Shown: positions 26,821-35,240 of the stretch, piece by piece
Layout: each line of letters opens with the position of its first letter
Position numbering within the stretch: the first letter of the stretch is position 1
NCBI GenBank assembly: GCA_048213135.1
Contig: PS015009.1
Span: 2,270,146 to 2,334,145, forward strand
Reading direction: 5' to 3'
DNA: 64,000 nt
From: Reclinomonas americana ATCC 50394
Lineage: Eukaryota > Jakobida > Jakobea > Jakobida
Position numbers and translations under genes: made by a program
The notes under the pieces: model-generated
The model's database searches: none
What the model was told of the DNA's origin: nothing
Seen by the model: only the letters and a program-made list of their open reading frames with translations

Positions 26821-27384
26821 CTATAAGGAGAGTATTAAGGGTAATATGAAATTGGACATCAGGATGCCACCGGCCATAAAGCAGCAAGTCGCTACCAATG
26901 ATGGCCATTGCCATGTAGAAAGCCCCATAATGGCGTGCCCGCTGGTACAACCTCCGGCATACCGGGAGCCGAATCCCACCATGAAACCGCCAACCGGGAT
27001 GAGCAGGAATCCCTTCAGGGTAAACAGGCTCTGCCAGTTAAACAACTGCCGGGGCACCAGCCCTGAGAAATCAGTAATACTGCCGGCTGCAAGGCTTGTA
27101 CTGAGCTGATTGTTTACGTGTACCGGTCCATTGTCGGGGAGAAAAGTCATCGCAATAAAACCGCCTATAAAAATACCGCCTACGAAAAAAAGATTCCAGG
27201 CTTCTTTTTTCCAGTCATACTGAAAGAAAGGAATACCGGCAGGAATACAGGCGGCGCATATATGCCGCATGGACGAACTTATACCAAAGGATTTATTACC
27301 CATGAGCAGTAAGGCAGGTACCGTGAGCCCGATAAGCGGCCCTGCGATATACCATGGCCATGGCTCTTTCAGAAATGTAAGCAT
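26821..27384 (-). CDS. YeeE/YedE-family half-transporter
   Basis: 187 residues with about five helices. The conserved cysteine motif GGCTSGHAIMG, by family a thiosulfate or persulfide conduit residue, is at about 145-155, and a second pair occurs in HICAACIP at 41-48. It starts 33 nt downstream of the persulfide-dioxygenase/rhodanese gene and ends 7 nt before its partner, so it is translated from the same message. Import of thiosulfate or related sulfur species is the likely job. Confidence 0.87.
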   Translation of the reverse strand: MLTFLKEPWPWYIAGPLIGLTVPALLLMGNKSFGISSSMRHICAACIPAGIPFFQYDWKKEAWNLFFVGGIFIGGFIAMTFLPDNGPVHVNNQLSTSLAAGSITDFSGLVPRQLFNWQSLFTLKGFLLIPVGGFMVGFGSRYAGGCTSGHAIMGLSTWQWPSLVATCCFMAGGILMSNFILPLILSL

Positions 27385-27417
27385 ATGCCTGTATTGTTTT
27401 TTAGATTGAGAACCGGG

Positions 27418-28839
27418 TTAGGAAGTGACGGCCTGTTTCCCCTGGCAGGAGAATGCAGTGACCGGTACACTGGTCTTCGCGATGGCAGCAAAGCCGCCCT
27501 CAACTTCGGTGAAATTCCTGAATCCTCTTGATTGAAGCAGGGATGCAGCGATCATGCTGCGGTATCCTCCTGCGCAATGCAGGTAGAAATGCTGTTCCGG
27601 GTCCAGCTCGCTGATCCAGTCATTAATATAGGCCAATGGTTTATTCTCGGCTTCTTCAATATGCTCAGCCTCGAATTCGCTCTCCTTTCGCACATCCACC
27701 ACGCCTGCGCTGGTATGAGGAAGCTGTTCGGCAAATTCAGCGGCGCTGATCCGGTTCACCCTGTCGGTCTCTTTACCTGAGTTTAACCAGGTAGTGAATC
27801 CTTTTTCCAGGTGACCCAGCACATGATCGAAACCTACGCGGCTGAGCCGTGTGATGGTTTCCTCTTCTTTACCATCCGGGGTTACCAGCAATAAAGGTTG
27901 ATTGACATCACGGATAAGTGTTCCGGCCCAGGGTGCAAAATCGCCGTCGAGGCCGATATTAACAGAGCCGGGAATGAATCCCCTGGCGAAATCTGCAGCC
28001 GGTCTTGTATCCAGTACCAGGGCGCCGGTATCTTCAACAGCCTTTTCAAAAGCAGTGGCATCCAGCGCCAGCATTCCATTCTTCAGCACATCACTGAAGT
28101 TGTTGTATCCCTGTTTATTCATGGCGACATTCATACCAAAATAGCCGGGAGGCGGAAGCAGGCCGTCTGTCACTTCTTTAATAAATTCAGCCTCGGTCAT
28201 ATTGTTACGAAGGGCGTAATTGTATTGTTTCTGGTTACCAATCGTTGATATCGTTTCCTTGCTCATATTCTTGCCGCAGGCGCTGCCGGCACCATGAGCG
28301 GGATACAGGATCACATCGTCGGGGAGTGGCATCACTTTATTCCGCAGGGAATGGTAAAGCAGGGCTGCCAGCTGTTCTTTTGAAAGTGAGGCTGCCCTCT
28401 GGGCGAGGTCGGGCCTGCCCACATCGCCTATAAAAAGCGTATCCCCGGAGAAAAGCGCATATTCCCGGTTATGCTTATCCAGCAGCAGGAAACAACTGCT
28501 CTCCATGGTATGTCCCGGCGTATGCAAAACCTTAATGCTGACCTCTCCCAATGGAAATACCTGCCCGTCTTCAGCGGCAACGCACTCAAAGCCGCAGGAT
28601 GCCCCCGGACCGTAAATGATAGGGGCCCCTGTTTGCCGGGCAAGATCAAGATGTCCGCTTACGAAATCGGCATGGAAATGCGTCTCGAAAATATATTTAA
28701 GTACGACACCGTCTTTTTTCAGCCGGTCAAGGTAAGGCTGTATCTCCCGTAAAGGATCAATGATAGCGGCTTCCCCGTTGCTGGTAATATAGTAGGCTCC
28801 CTGTGCGAGACAGCCTGTATAGATTTGTTCTATTTTCAT
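27418..28839 (-). CDS. Persulfide-dioxygenase-like metallo-hydrolase fused to two rhodanese domains
   Basis: 473 residues from ATG 28839 (MKIEQIYTGCLAQGAYYI); a longer frame to 28938 would overlap tauE and the regulatory site. The MBL domain (1-230) keeps the metal ligands of the ETHE1/persulfide dioxygenase group: His54, His56, Asp58 (THFHADFVSGH), His110 (HTPGH), Asp133 (SGDTLF) and His182. Two rhodanese domains follow. The second has the active-site Cys422 in HCAGGYRS; the first has VTPDGKEE in the loop and no cysteine, so it is probably inactive. By analogy with Blh/CstB-type enzymes it would oxidise persulfides and handle the sulfane sulfur released. Confidence 0.9.
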   Translation of the reverse strand: MKIEQIYTGCLAQGAYYITSNGEAAIIDPLREIQPYLDRLKKDGVVLKYIFETHFHADFVSGHLDLARQTGAPIIYGPGASCGFECVAAEDGQVFPLGEVSIKVLHTPGHTMESSCFLLLDKHNREYALFSGDTLFIGDVGRPDLAQRAASLSKEQLAALLYHSLRNKVMPLPDDVILYPAHGAGSACGKNMSKETISTIGNQKQYNYALRNNMTEAEFIKEVTDGLLPPPGYFGMNVAMNKQGYNNFSDVLKNGMLALDATAFEKAVEDTGALVLDTRPAADFARGFIPGSVNIGLDGDFAPWAGTLIRDVNQPLLLVTPDGKEEETITRLSRVGFDHVLGHLEKGFTTWLNSGKETDRVNRISAAEFAEQLPHTSAGVVDVRKESEFEAEHIEEAENKPLAYINDWISELDPEQHFYLHCAGGYRSMIAASLLQSRGFRNFTEVEGGFAAIAKTSVPVTAFSCQGKQAVTS

Positions 28840-28858
28840 GATGATCGGTTTTATTATG

Positions 28859-28866
28859 CAAAGTTG
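28859..28866 (-). promoter_or_regulatory. -7-like element for the persulfide dioxygenase gene
   Basis: On the minus strand the sequence is CAACTTTG, one mismatch from TAnnTTTG, 20 nt before the ATG. The 21-bp inverted repeat is 16 nt upstream, as in front of tauE. Confidence 0.5.
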
Positions 28867-28882
28867 CTTTGTAAATATGGGC

Positions 28883-28903
28883 TGTACGGTGACTTTTGTT
28901 ACA
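28883..28903. promoter_or_regulatory. Putative Crp/Fnr-type operator, site 1
   Basis: TGTAC-N10-GTTACA, an imperfect inverted repeat of 21 bp with 17 of 21 positions identical to site 2 at 29752-29772. Its centre is 34 nt from the last base of the -7-like box, close to the -40 position used by class II Crp-family activators. Confidence 0.65.
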
Positions 28904-28912
28904 CTTTCCTGC

Positions 28913-29710
28913 TCAATGAAAAAATATTTCACGGCCAATAATGTATAGCCCCATCAGCAGGATGAACCATCCAAAAGCAGGCTTGAGTTTTTTCTCATCG
29001 ACCAGCAATGACAAGCGGCTGCCGATCAATATCCCGGCAACAGCTATTGCGGAAATGATTAATAATAACGACCAGTCAATGCCGGGAGTGCCGGCGCTGC
29101 TGAAAAATCCCAGTAGCGAGTTAAGCGTAATAATGACCAGGGATGTGCCAACGGCTTTTTTCATTGGCAGGCGCAACAGGAAAACGAGCGCGGGAATAAT
29201 GATGAAACCGCCACCGGCCCCAACCAGCGCGGTAATGAAACCTGTAAACACGCCCTGTACCAATATTCCTGCAAAGCCGGGACTCCCGCCATTGTTCATA
29301 TTACCCGGTTGCGGTACAGAGGAACGGATCATTTTATAAGAAGCGGTAAGCATCAGCAGGGCAAAAAGGATCATCAGCAAAGTGGCTTTCCCGATAACTG
29401 CCTTACCTGAAAGTGATATGGTCGCGGGTATGGAAGGAAGCAGGAATGCCCGGGTGAGGATTGTTGATAGCATTGAAGGTATCCCGAAAAGCAACACCGC
29501 TTTAAGGTCGACCAGTTGATTCCTGTAATAACGTAAACTTCCGGCAGCGCTGGTGACGCCCACAATAAAAAGGGAATACAGCATTGCTTTACCTGCATCC
29601 TGGTGAAACAGGTATACCAGCACGGGAACGGTAAGGATGCTGCCCCCGCCTCCCATAAGTCCGAGGGAAACCCCAATAAGCAGTGCTGCGAAATATCCGA
29701 AAAATTCCAT
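28913..29710 (-). CDS. TauE/SafE-family sulfite/organosulfonate exporter
   Basis: 265 residues with eight hydrophobic helices in two repeats of four. Each repeat opens with the family motif: LIGVSLGLMGGGGSILTVPVL at the N-terminus and FITALVGAGGGFIIIPALV in the second half. By family it exports sulfite, sulfoacetate or related anions across the inner membrane. In known H2S-detoxification operons a TauE protein sits beside the persulfide dioxygenase, as here, where it would remove the sulfite formed. It lies 57 nt after the Crp/Fnr gene and 73 nt before the dioxygenase gene; both gaps carry a shared inverted repeat. Confidence 0.9.
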   Translation of the reverse strand: MEFFGYFAALLIGVSLGLMGGGGSILTVPVLVYLFHQDAGKAMLYSLFIVGVTSAAGSLRYYRNQLVDLKAVLLFGIPSMLSTILTRAFLLPSIPATISLSGKAVIGKATLLMILFALLMLTASYKMIRSSVPQPGNMNNGGSPGFAGILVQGVFTGFITALVGAGGGFIIIPALVFLLRLPMKKAVGTSLVIITLNSLLGFFSSAGTPGIDWSLLLIISAIAVAGILIGSRLSLLVDEKKLKPAFGWFILLMGLYIIGREIFFH

Positions 29711-29727
29711 GAGAAAAGGTTGAACTG

Positions 29728-29735
29728 CAAATCTC
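29728..29735 (-). promoter_or_regulatory. -7-like element for tauE
   Basis: Minus-strand GAGATTTG, one mismatch from TAnnTTTG, 17 nt before the ATG, with operator site 2 16 nt upstream. Confidence 0.45.
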
Positions 29736-29751
29736 CGCCTGCCGGAGCGTA

Positions 29752-29772
29752 TGTACCGATACTTTAGTTACA
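29752..29772. promoter_or_regulatory. Putative Crp/Fnr-type operator, site 2
   Basis: TGTAC-N10-GTTACA, extended by TA on both sides to TATGTAC...GTTACATA (29750-29774). It overlaps the stop codon of the Crp/Fnr gene and precedes tauE. The spacing to the -7-like box is identical to site 1. Confidence 0.65.
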
Positions 29773-30391
29773 TAAGGGTGATTTTATTCCTGCCGAGGCT
29801 TACTTTGCCTGTATCTTCCAATTGTTTCAGCAGTCGTGAAACCACCACTCTGGCAGTACCCAGTTCTTTGGCTATCTGTTCATGCGTTACAAAGATTTCC
29901 CGGTCACCGGTAAGCCGGCTTTTTTTGTGGAGCAGGTCCAGCAGTCTTTCATCCACTTTCCTGAAAGCGACGGCATTGATGATCTCAAGGAGTTCCTCAA
30001 AACGTTTATGGTACAGCCGGAAAATATAGTCAAGCCATTCCGGGTATTGCTGTATGAACTGACCGACTTTTTCTACCGGCAGGAAAAAGATCTCAGCATC
30101 CTCTTCCACTTCAGCCCTTATCTTACTGGTCTCATGGTGCATGCCGCCCAGGAAAGACATGATGCAGCTCTCACCCGGTTTAATATAATACAGCAGCAGT
30201 TCCTTGCCCTCCTCATCAGTACGCATAACACGAACACTGCCGCTGGCAACGATGGGTATGGAACGGATGTGGGCATTCTCGTTCAGGATTGTTTCACCTT
30301 CCGCATATCGTTTTATGGTGCAATGTTCAAATATTTTCTCTTTCAGTTCAGGTGAGCCCTGGAAGGCGGGGATATGGTCCTGTGTGATCAT
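29768..30391 (-). CDS. Crp/Fnr-family transcriptional regulator of the sulfur module
   Basis: 207 residues: N-terminal cyclic-nucleotide-binding fold (about 15-125; GETILNEN, IPIVASGSVRV, LLLYYIKPGESC) and C-terminal winged helix (about 145-200; THEQIAKELGTARVVVSRLLKQLED). Two cysteines are visible, Cys27 and one at PGESC (about 75), which could sense sulfane sulfur or redox state; this is inference, as no 4Fe-4S cysteine cluster as in Fnr is present. It is first in the order regulator-tauE-PDO-yeeE-yeeE and is the obvious candidate to bind the two TGTAC-N10-GTTACA sites. Confidence 0.9.
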   Translation of the reverse strand: MITQDHIPAFQGSPELKEKIFEHCTIKRYAEGETILNENAHIRSIPIVASGSVRVMRTDEEGKELLLYYIKPGESCIMSFLGGMHHETSKIRAEVEEDAEIFFLPVEKVGQFIQQYPEWLDYIFRLYHKRFEELLEIINAVAFRKVDERLLDLLHKKSRLTGDREIFVTHEQIAKELGTARVVVSRLLKQLEDTGKVSLGRNKITLM

Positions 30392-30395
30392 GATG

Positions 30396-30403
30396 CAAAG
30401 TTA
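30396..30403 (-). promoter_or_regulatory. -7 element of the Crp/Fnr regulator gene
   Basis: Minus-strand TAACTTTG is a perfect TAnnTTTG. Its end is only 4 nt from the ATG, so transcription should start about at the start codon and the mRNA may be leaderless. No copy of the inverted repeat is seen here. Confidence 0.55.
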
Positions 30404-30425
30404 AAATATATTGTGTGCCCGACAT

Positions 30426-30453
30426 GAAAAAGCCCTTCCGCAGAGGAAGGGCT
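30426..30453 (-). terminator. Intrinsic terminator of the ECF sigma gene
   Basis: 9-bp stem AGCCCTTCC/GGAAGGGCT with a 5-nt loop; on the minus strand it is followed by TTTTT. It isolates the sigma gene from the sulfur module. Confidence 0.88.
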
Positions 30454-30481
30454 GACTGTATTGGGGATTACAGAATGTCAG

Positions 30482-31063
30482 TTATAAGGCGATCTGCTTT
30501 TCAGTCATCATTTTGCGCAGGTTGATAAGACCGTAACGCATCCTGCCCAGCGCGGTATTGATGCTGCAGCTGGTGAGGTCGGCGATCTCTTTAAAGCTGA
30601 GATCGGCATAATGACGGAGGATGATCACTTCGCGTTGGTCATCGGGCAGCATATCTACCATTTTGCGAACACGGTCGTGGCTCTGGCCATTCATGATCCG
30701 CTGGTCAACGCCCGGCTCGCTGAAGTTCAGCACTTCAAAGATGTCGCGGTCGTCGCTGGTCTTGATGGCGGGGGTCCTTTTCACTTTCCTGAAATGGTCT
30801 ACACACATGTTGTGGGCAATACGCATGGCCCAGGGCAGGAATTTGCCTTCATCGGTATAACGGCCACCTTTGAGGGTGTCGATCACACGGATGAACACAT
30901 CCTGGAAAATGTCTTCGGCCAGGTACTTGTCCTTCACCAGTAAATAAATGGAAGTGTAAATTTTGTCCTTGTAACGCAATACAAGTGTAGCCAGGGCATC
31001 AGCGTCGCCGTCCATGTACAGGTGGATAAGCTGCTGGTCGGTAAGGTTGTTAAGGCATTTCAT
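30482..31063 (-). CDS. ECF-type RNA polymerase sigma factor (SigE-like)
   Basis: 193 residues. Region 2: YLAEDIFQDVFIRVIDTLKGG ... FLPWAMRIAHNMCVDHFRK (about 50-95); region 4: LPDDQREVIILRHYADLSFKEIADLTSCSINTALGRMRYG (about 138-178). It belongs to the ECF group widespread and often highly expressed in Bacteroidota. No anti-sigma gene lies beside it; a terminator follows and the 297-bp region upstream separates it from the divergent uvrA. I see no firm promoter in that region. Confidence 0.93.
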   Translation of the reverse strand: MKCLNNLTDQQLIHLYMDGDADALATLVLRYKDKIYTSIYLLVKDKYLAEDIFQDVFIRVIDTLKGGRYTDEGKFLPWAMRIAHNMCVDHFRKVKRTPAIKTSDDRDIFEVLNFSEPGVDQRIMNGQSHDRVRKMVDMLPDDQREVIILRHYADLSFKEIADLTSCSINTALGRMRYGLINLRKMMTEKQIAL

Positions 31064-31339
31064 AAACTTCTACAGTTTTAGATTGTTAGGATTGAATAAC
31101 AGGACCAAAAACGGGAAAAATGAACGTAGAAGTCTTATATAGGCTTTAACGGTTTTTCACTTTTTTGGATATTGGACTGTAAAAATATAAATTGCCTCTA
31201 TATGATGTACTAGTAGAATTACCCAATTTTACCAGTATCACAGGACAGTAAAAATACTGAAAGAACCATGTTAAAAAAGACAGGCGCCTGCCGTTTTAAG
31301 AAAATTTTCACATATCGCAGGCAGCACGAAAGCAAACGC

Positions 31340-31347
31340 TAATTTTG
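31340..31347 (+). promoter_or_regulatory. Candidate -7 element of uvrA
   Basis: TAATTTTG fits TAnnTTTG, 14 nt before the uvrA ATG. No TTTG at -33. The remainder of 31064-31339 shows no gene. Confidence 0.45.
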
Positions 31348-31360
31348 CAGAACATATTGT

Positions 31361-34165
31361 ATGGCAACGAAAACAACCCCGCTTCAACAGCACACTTCCA
31401 TCCTTCCTAAAAGCGATGACATTTACATTAAAGGCGCAAGAGTTCATAACCTGAAGAACGTGTCGGTCACCATTCCCCGCAATAAGCTGGTAGTGGTTAC
31501 AGGTGTTTCCGGTTCAGGAAAATCTTCGCTTACCATCGACACTTTATTCGCCGAAGGGCAACGCCGCTATGCGGAAAGCCTGAGCGCTTATGCCCGCCAG
31601 TTCATGCAGCGGATGAATAAGCCCGATGTGGATTATATTAAAGGGCTTTGTCCCGCTATCGCGATAGAACAAAAAGTGATCACCCGTACGCCCAGGAGCA
31701 CCGTGGGCAGCATGACGGAAGTATACGATTACCTGCGCCTGCTTTTTGCACGGGCGGGTAAAACCATTTCACCCGTAAGCGGGAGAGAGGTAAAGAAAGA
31801 CGATGTGACCGATGTGGTGGAACAGATCGTTTCTCTTAAAGAAGGCGATAAAGTGCTGGTGCTGGTGCCTTTCCGGCAGAGTAAGAACCGCGATTTCAAG
31901 GAAGAACTTAATATACTGCTGCAAAAAGGTTTTTCCAGGTTGTATATGAATAAAGAGGTGCTGCGTATTGAAGACCTGCTGGAAAAAGAGAAACTTCCCG
32001 CCTCCAAACAAAAAGATATTTACCTGCTGGTAGACCGCCTGGTGGTGAAAGACTTTGATGAGGACGATAAACACCGCATATCCGACTCCGTTAATACCGC
32101 TTTTTATGAAGGTGAGGGCGAACTGCTGCTGGAAGTGAACCAGGAAAAACGGATACCTTTCAACAACCGTTTCGAACTCGACGGTATCGTATTCGAAGAA
32201 CCGGTACCCAATCTTTTTTCTTTCAACAATCCTTTTGGTGCCTGCCCGGTGTGCGAAGGGTTTTCACAGATACTGGGACTGGACCCCGACCTCATCATCC
32301 CCAACAAACAATTAAGTGTATACGAAGGAGCCGTAGCGCCCTGGAAAGGGGAGAAGCTGGGCTGGTGGCGCGAGCAGTTTGTTAAGGCCGCGAAAAAAAC
32401 AAATTTCCCCATACACAAACCCATCATCGACCTTACCGAATCGCAACTGCAGGAGTTGTGGGAAGGAAATGGTCATGCGCAGGGCATCAACGATTTCTTT
32501 AACGAGGTGGAACAGAACCTCTACAAAGTGCAGTACCGCGTGCTGCTGAGCCGCTACCGTGGCCGTACCACCTGTACTTCGTGTAAGGGATACCGCCTGC
32601 GCAAAGAAGCCCTTTATGTAAAAGTGGGCGGCAAACATATAGGCGAACTCTGCGAAATACCGGTACGCGACCTGCAGCAATGGTTTGACCAGCTGAAACT
32701 GTCGGACCACGATGCAAAAATCGCCAAACGGGTACTTATTGAAATACACCACCGACTGAAAACATTGCTGGATGTGGGCCTGGGTTATCTCACCCTCAAT
32801 CGCCTGGCCAACTCGCTCAGCGGTGGTGAAAGCCAGCGTATACAGCTTACCCGCAGCCTGGGCAGCAACCTCACCAATTCCCTGTATATACTCGATGAAC
32901 CCTCCATAGGTTTACACAGCCGGGATACAGAACGGCTCATTCGTGTATTGAAAGAACTGCGTGATCTGGGCAACACCGTTGTGGTGGTGGAACATGATGA
33001 TATGATGATGCGGGAAGCCGATCACATCATTGACATGGGACCGCTGGCCAGTCACCTGGGCGGAGAAGTAGTGGCAGAAGGAAACTATGATGAAATTATT
33101 GCCAATGGCAACAGCCTCACTGGTAAATATCTTTCCGGTAAACTGACCATTGACGCGCCGAAAAATGTACGGCCCTGGAAACGTTCCATCATCGTGGAAG
33201 GTGCCAGGCAGAACAACCTGAAGAACATCACCGTGGAATTTCCATTGCACACTTTATGCGTGGTGAGTGGTGTGAGTGGCAGTGGCAAAACAACACTGGT
33301 AAAACAGGTGTTGTATCCCGCCCTGCAAAAAATAAAAGGCGAGTCGGTGGAAAAAGCGGGCCTGCACAAGGCCATCAGCGGGGATGTGGATACCGTATCA
33401 CAGGTAGAACTGGTAGACCAGAACCCCATCGGTAAATCATCCCGCAGCAACCCGGTTACCTATATCAAAGCATATGATGAGATCCGCGACCTCTTCAGCC
33501 GGCAACCGCTGAGCAAGATGCGGGGTTTTCAACCCAAACATTTTTCCTTCAATGTGGATGGCGGGCGTTGCGACGCCTGTAAAGGCGAAGGTGAACAGGT
33601 AGTGGAAATGCAGTTCCTGGCCGATGTTCACCTGACCTGCGATGTATGCGGCGGAAAAAAATTCAAGGAAGAAGTGCTGGAGGTAAAATACCAGGATAAG
33701 AATATTTATGAAGTGCTGGAGATGAGTGTTGATGAAGCCATCCTGTTTTTCGCGGATGAAAAGGATGTTGCCAAAAAAATACAACCGCTCAGCGATGTGG
33801 GACTGGGTTATGTAAAGCTGGGACAATCATCCGACACACTCTCCGGTGGCGAGGCGCAACGGGTGAAGCTGGCTTCCTTCCTGGGTAAGGGCCGTGCGCA
33901 GGGCAGCATTTTATTTGTATTTGATGAACCTACTACCGGTCTGCATTTTAACGATATCAAAAAACTCCTGGCCTCTTTCAATGCACTCATTGACCAGGGA
34001 CACTCCATACTGGTGATCGAACACAATACCGATGTCATCCGCAGTGCCGATTGGGTTATTGACCTGGGTCCCGAAGCAGGCGACAGTGGCGGTAACCTCG
34101 TTTTTGCCGGTAAACCCGCTGAACTGAAGAAGTGTAAGGAAAGTTATACTGGTAAATTTCTTTAA
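31361..34165 (+). CDS. uvrA: UvrABC excinuclease subunit A
   Basis: 934 residues; the damage-recognition ATPase of nucleotide excision repair. Two ABC modules are complete: Walker [11 protein letters not shown] (about 49) and [10 protein letters not shown] (about 640), signatures [11 protein letters not shown] and [11 protein letters not shown], and Walker [11 protein letters not shown] and [10 protein letters not shown]. Zinc-binding cysteine pairs are CPVC, CTSC and CDAC...CDVC. Length is normal for UvrA. Single gene, divergent from the ECF sigma gene. Confidence 0.98.
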   Translation: MATKTTPLQQHTSILPKSDDIYIKGARVHNLKNVSVTIPRNKLVVVTGVSGSGKSSLTIDTLFAEGQRRYAESLSAYARQFMQRMNKPDVDYIKGLCPAIAIEQKVITRTPRSTVGSMTEVYDYLRLLFARAGKTISPVSGREVKKDDVTDVVEQIVSLKEGDKVLVLVPFRQSKNRDFKEELNILLQKGFSRLYMNKEVLRIEDLLEKEKLPASKQKDIYLLVDRLVVKDFDEDDKHRISDSVNTAFYEGEGELLLEVNQEKRIPFNNRFELDGIVFEEPVPNLFSFNNPFGACPVCEGFSQILGLDPDLIIPNKQLSVYEGAVAPWKGEKLGWWREQFVKAAKKTNFPIHKPIIDLTESQLQELWEGNGHAQGINDFFNEVEQNLYKVQYRVLLSRYRGRTTCTSCKGYRLRKEALYVKVGGKHIGELCEIPVRDLQQWFDQLKLSDHDAKIAKRVLIEIHHRLKTLLDVGLGYLTLNRLANSLSGGESQRIQLTRSLGSNLTNSLYILDEPSIGLHSRDTERLIRVLKELRDLGNTVVVVEHDDMMMREADHIIDMGPLASHLGGEVVAEGNYDEIIANGNSLTGKYLSGKLTIDAPKNVRPWKRSIIVEGARQNNLKNITVEFPLHTLCVVSGVSGSGKTTLVKQVLYPALQKIKGESVEKAGLHKAISGDVDTVSQVELVDQNPIGKSSRSNPVTYIKAYDEIRDLFSRQPLSKMRGFQPKHFSFNVDGGRCDACKGEGEQVVEMQFLADVHLTCDVCGGKKFKEEVLEVKYQDKNIYEVLEMSVDEAILFFADEKDVAKKIQPLSDVGLGYVKLGQSSDTLSGGEAQRVKLASFLGKGRAQGSILFVFDEPTTGLHFNDIKKLLASFNALIDQGHSILVIEHNTDVIRSADWVIDLGPEAGDSGGNLVFAGKPAELKKCKESYTGKFL

Positions 34166-34251
34166 TTACGAATGACGGTTAAGCGTACGTAAAACATGGA
34201 GGCATTGCAACAATCCTCATTCGTAATTCGTAATTGATAATTCGTAATTGA

Positions 34252-34668
34252 TTACCTCAACCTGTCACTGTCCTTAATCAGTTTCTCATCCTTAACAATA
34301 GCCCTGGCGGCCAGTACAAAAAAGATGACGATCAGGCTGTGCAGTATGGCTGTTAATGCGTAACCACCCTGGCCCGCAGCAAACGTTTGCACTTCTCGGT
34401 AATACAGGAAAATAAGAAAGGCTTCGAGGAAAATGCCCAGCACACAAAGGCGCAGTTGCAGTTTTCTTTTTTTGAACAGGAAAAGAACGATCGCGGCGAG
34501 GAGTCCCACAGCAACAGTAGTGAGCAGCAAAGGCAATGTTTCTTTACCGGTAAGACGGTAAGAAGCTTCTCCTTTGGCATTGGTGCCTATGTAATAAGGG
34601 AATTGTAATGTGAGGAATGCTGCAACGCTGGCCAGCAATAACCAAACAGATTGTATGCGTTGTATCAT
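34252..34668 (-). CDS. DUF4293-type membrane protein
   Basis: 138 residues from ATG 34668, where MIQRIQSVWLLLA is the usual start of DUF4293 proteins; the frame extends to 34809 but that part overlaps the promoter and terminator region. Four membrane helices (about 7-22, 43-63, 71-88, 103-122) end in a basic/acidic tail. The function of the family is unknown. Stands alone between convergent uvrA and the upstream operon terminator. Confidence 0.87.
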   Translation of the reverse strand: MIQRIQSVWLLLASVAAFLTLQFPYYIGTNAKGEASYRLTGKETLPLLLTTVAVGLLAAIVLFLFKKRKLQLRLCVLGIFLEAFLIFLYYREVQTFAAGQGGYALTAILHSLIVIFFVLAARAIVKDEKLIKDSDRLR

Positions 34669-34684
34669 GTGAAAGGTGTTTTGG

Positions 34685-34692
34685 CAAATGTA
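34685..34692 (-). promoter_or_regulatory. -7 element of the DUF4293 gene
   Basis: Minus-strand TACATTTG is a perfect TAnnTTTG, 16 nt upstream of ATG 34668, and supports that start over the longer frame. Confidence 0.55.
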
Positions 34693-34765
34693 GAAAATCA
34701 GCGGCAATAAAAGTACCGCCTGCCTGCAAATGCTGTTCACTATACCTGGGCGGGTGCGGATAAGA

Positions 34766-34796
34766 AAATAAAAAATCCCGGGTATATACCCGGGAT
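34766..34796 (-). terminator. Terminator of the adhesin/T9SS three-gene unit
   Basis: 11-bp perfect inverted repeat ATCCCGGGTAT/ATACCCGGGAT without extra loop bases, followed on the minus strand by TTTTT and further T-rich sequence, 43 nt after the last stop codon. Confidence 0.88.
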
Positions 34797-34839
34797 GTAA
34801 GTCTATCACTGATCTTTAATGGGATAGCAATACGTTGTA

Positions 34840-35220
34840 TTAATCAATTTTTTGTACCTGGGGTTCATTAGCCGGAACAACGCGGGCCGGTGCTTTTTTA
34901 CTGGGATCAAGGGTACTGGGTGTGGTACGATCCAGTGCAACCGGGGCAGGCCTTGGTTCTACTTTAATGCCTTTGCCCATCTCCTCTTCTTTATTGGCCG
35001 CCTGCTTATGGCCATCGGTATTATTATCCTGTTGTATTTTTCCGGGAACAGCGTGTTTGCTGTCGGGGATATTGGTTTTGTCGGTAGCCTGTCTTTTCAT
35101 CGATTCGGCGCCGCGGGTGTCTACCGCGGGTTGTTTACTTTGGGCATCCTGCGCTTTGGCACATAATCCTGTCAATAATAAACCGGAACAGGCGATGATG
35201 GCAAAAAATATCTTTTTCAT
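34840..35220 (-). CDS. Small secreted, probably disordered protein of unknown function
   Basis: 126 residues: a clear signal peptide (MKKIFFAIIACSGLLLTGLCAKAQ, cleavage near 24) followed by ~100 residues rich in Lys, Ala, Pro, Asp and Gln, with no predicted fold. I recognise no family. It starts 20 nt after the T9SS protein gene and is the last gene before a terminator, so it belongs to the same transcript as the large S74 adhesin. Confidence 0.72.
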   Translation of the reverse strand: MKKIFFAIIACSGLLLTGLCAKAQDAQSKQPAVDTRGAESMKRQATDKTNIPDSKHAVPGKIQQDNNTDGHKQAANKEEEMGKGIKVEPRPAPVALDRTTPSTLDPSKKAPARVVPANEPQVQKID

Positions 35221-35240
35221 TGATTGGTAATTTTAATGAT

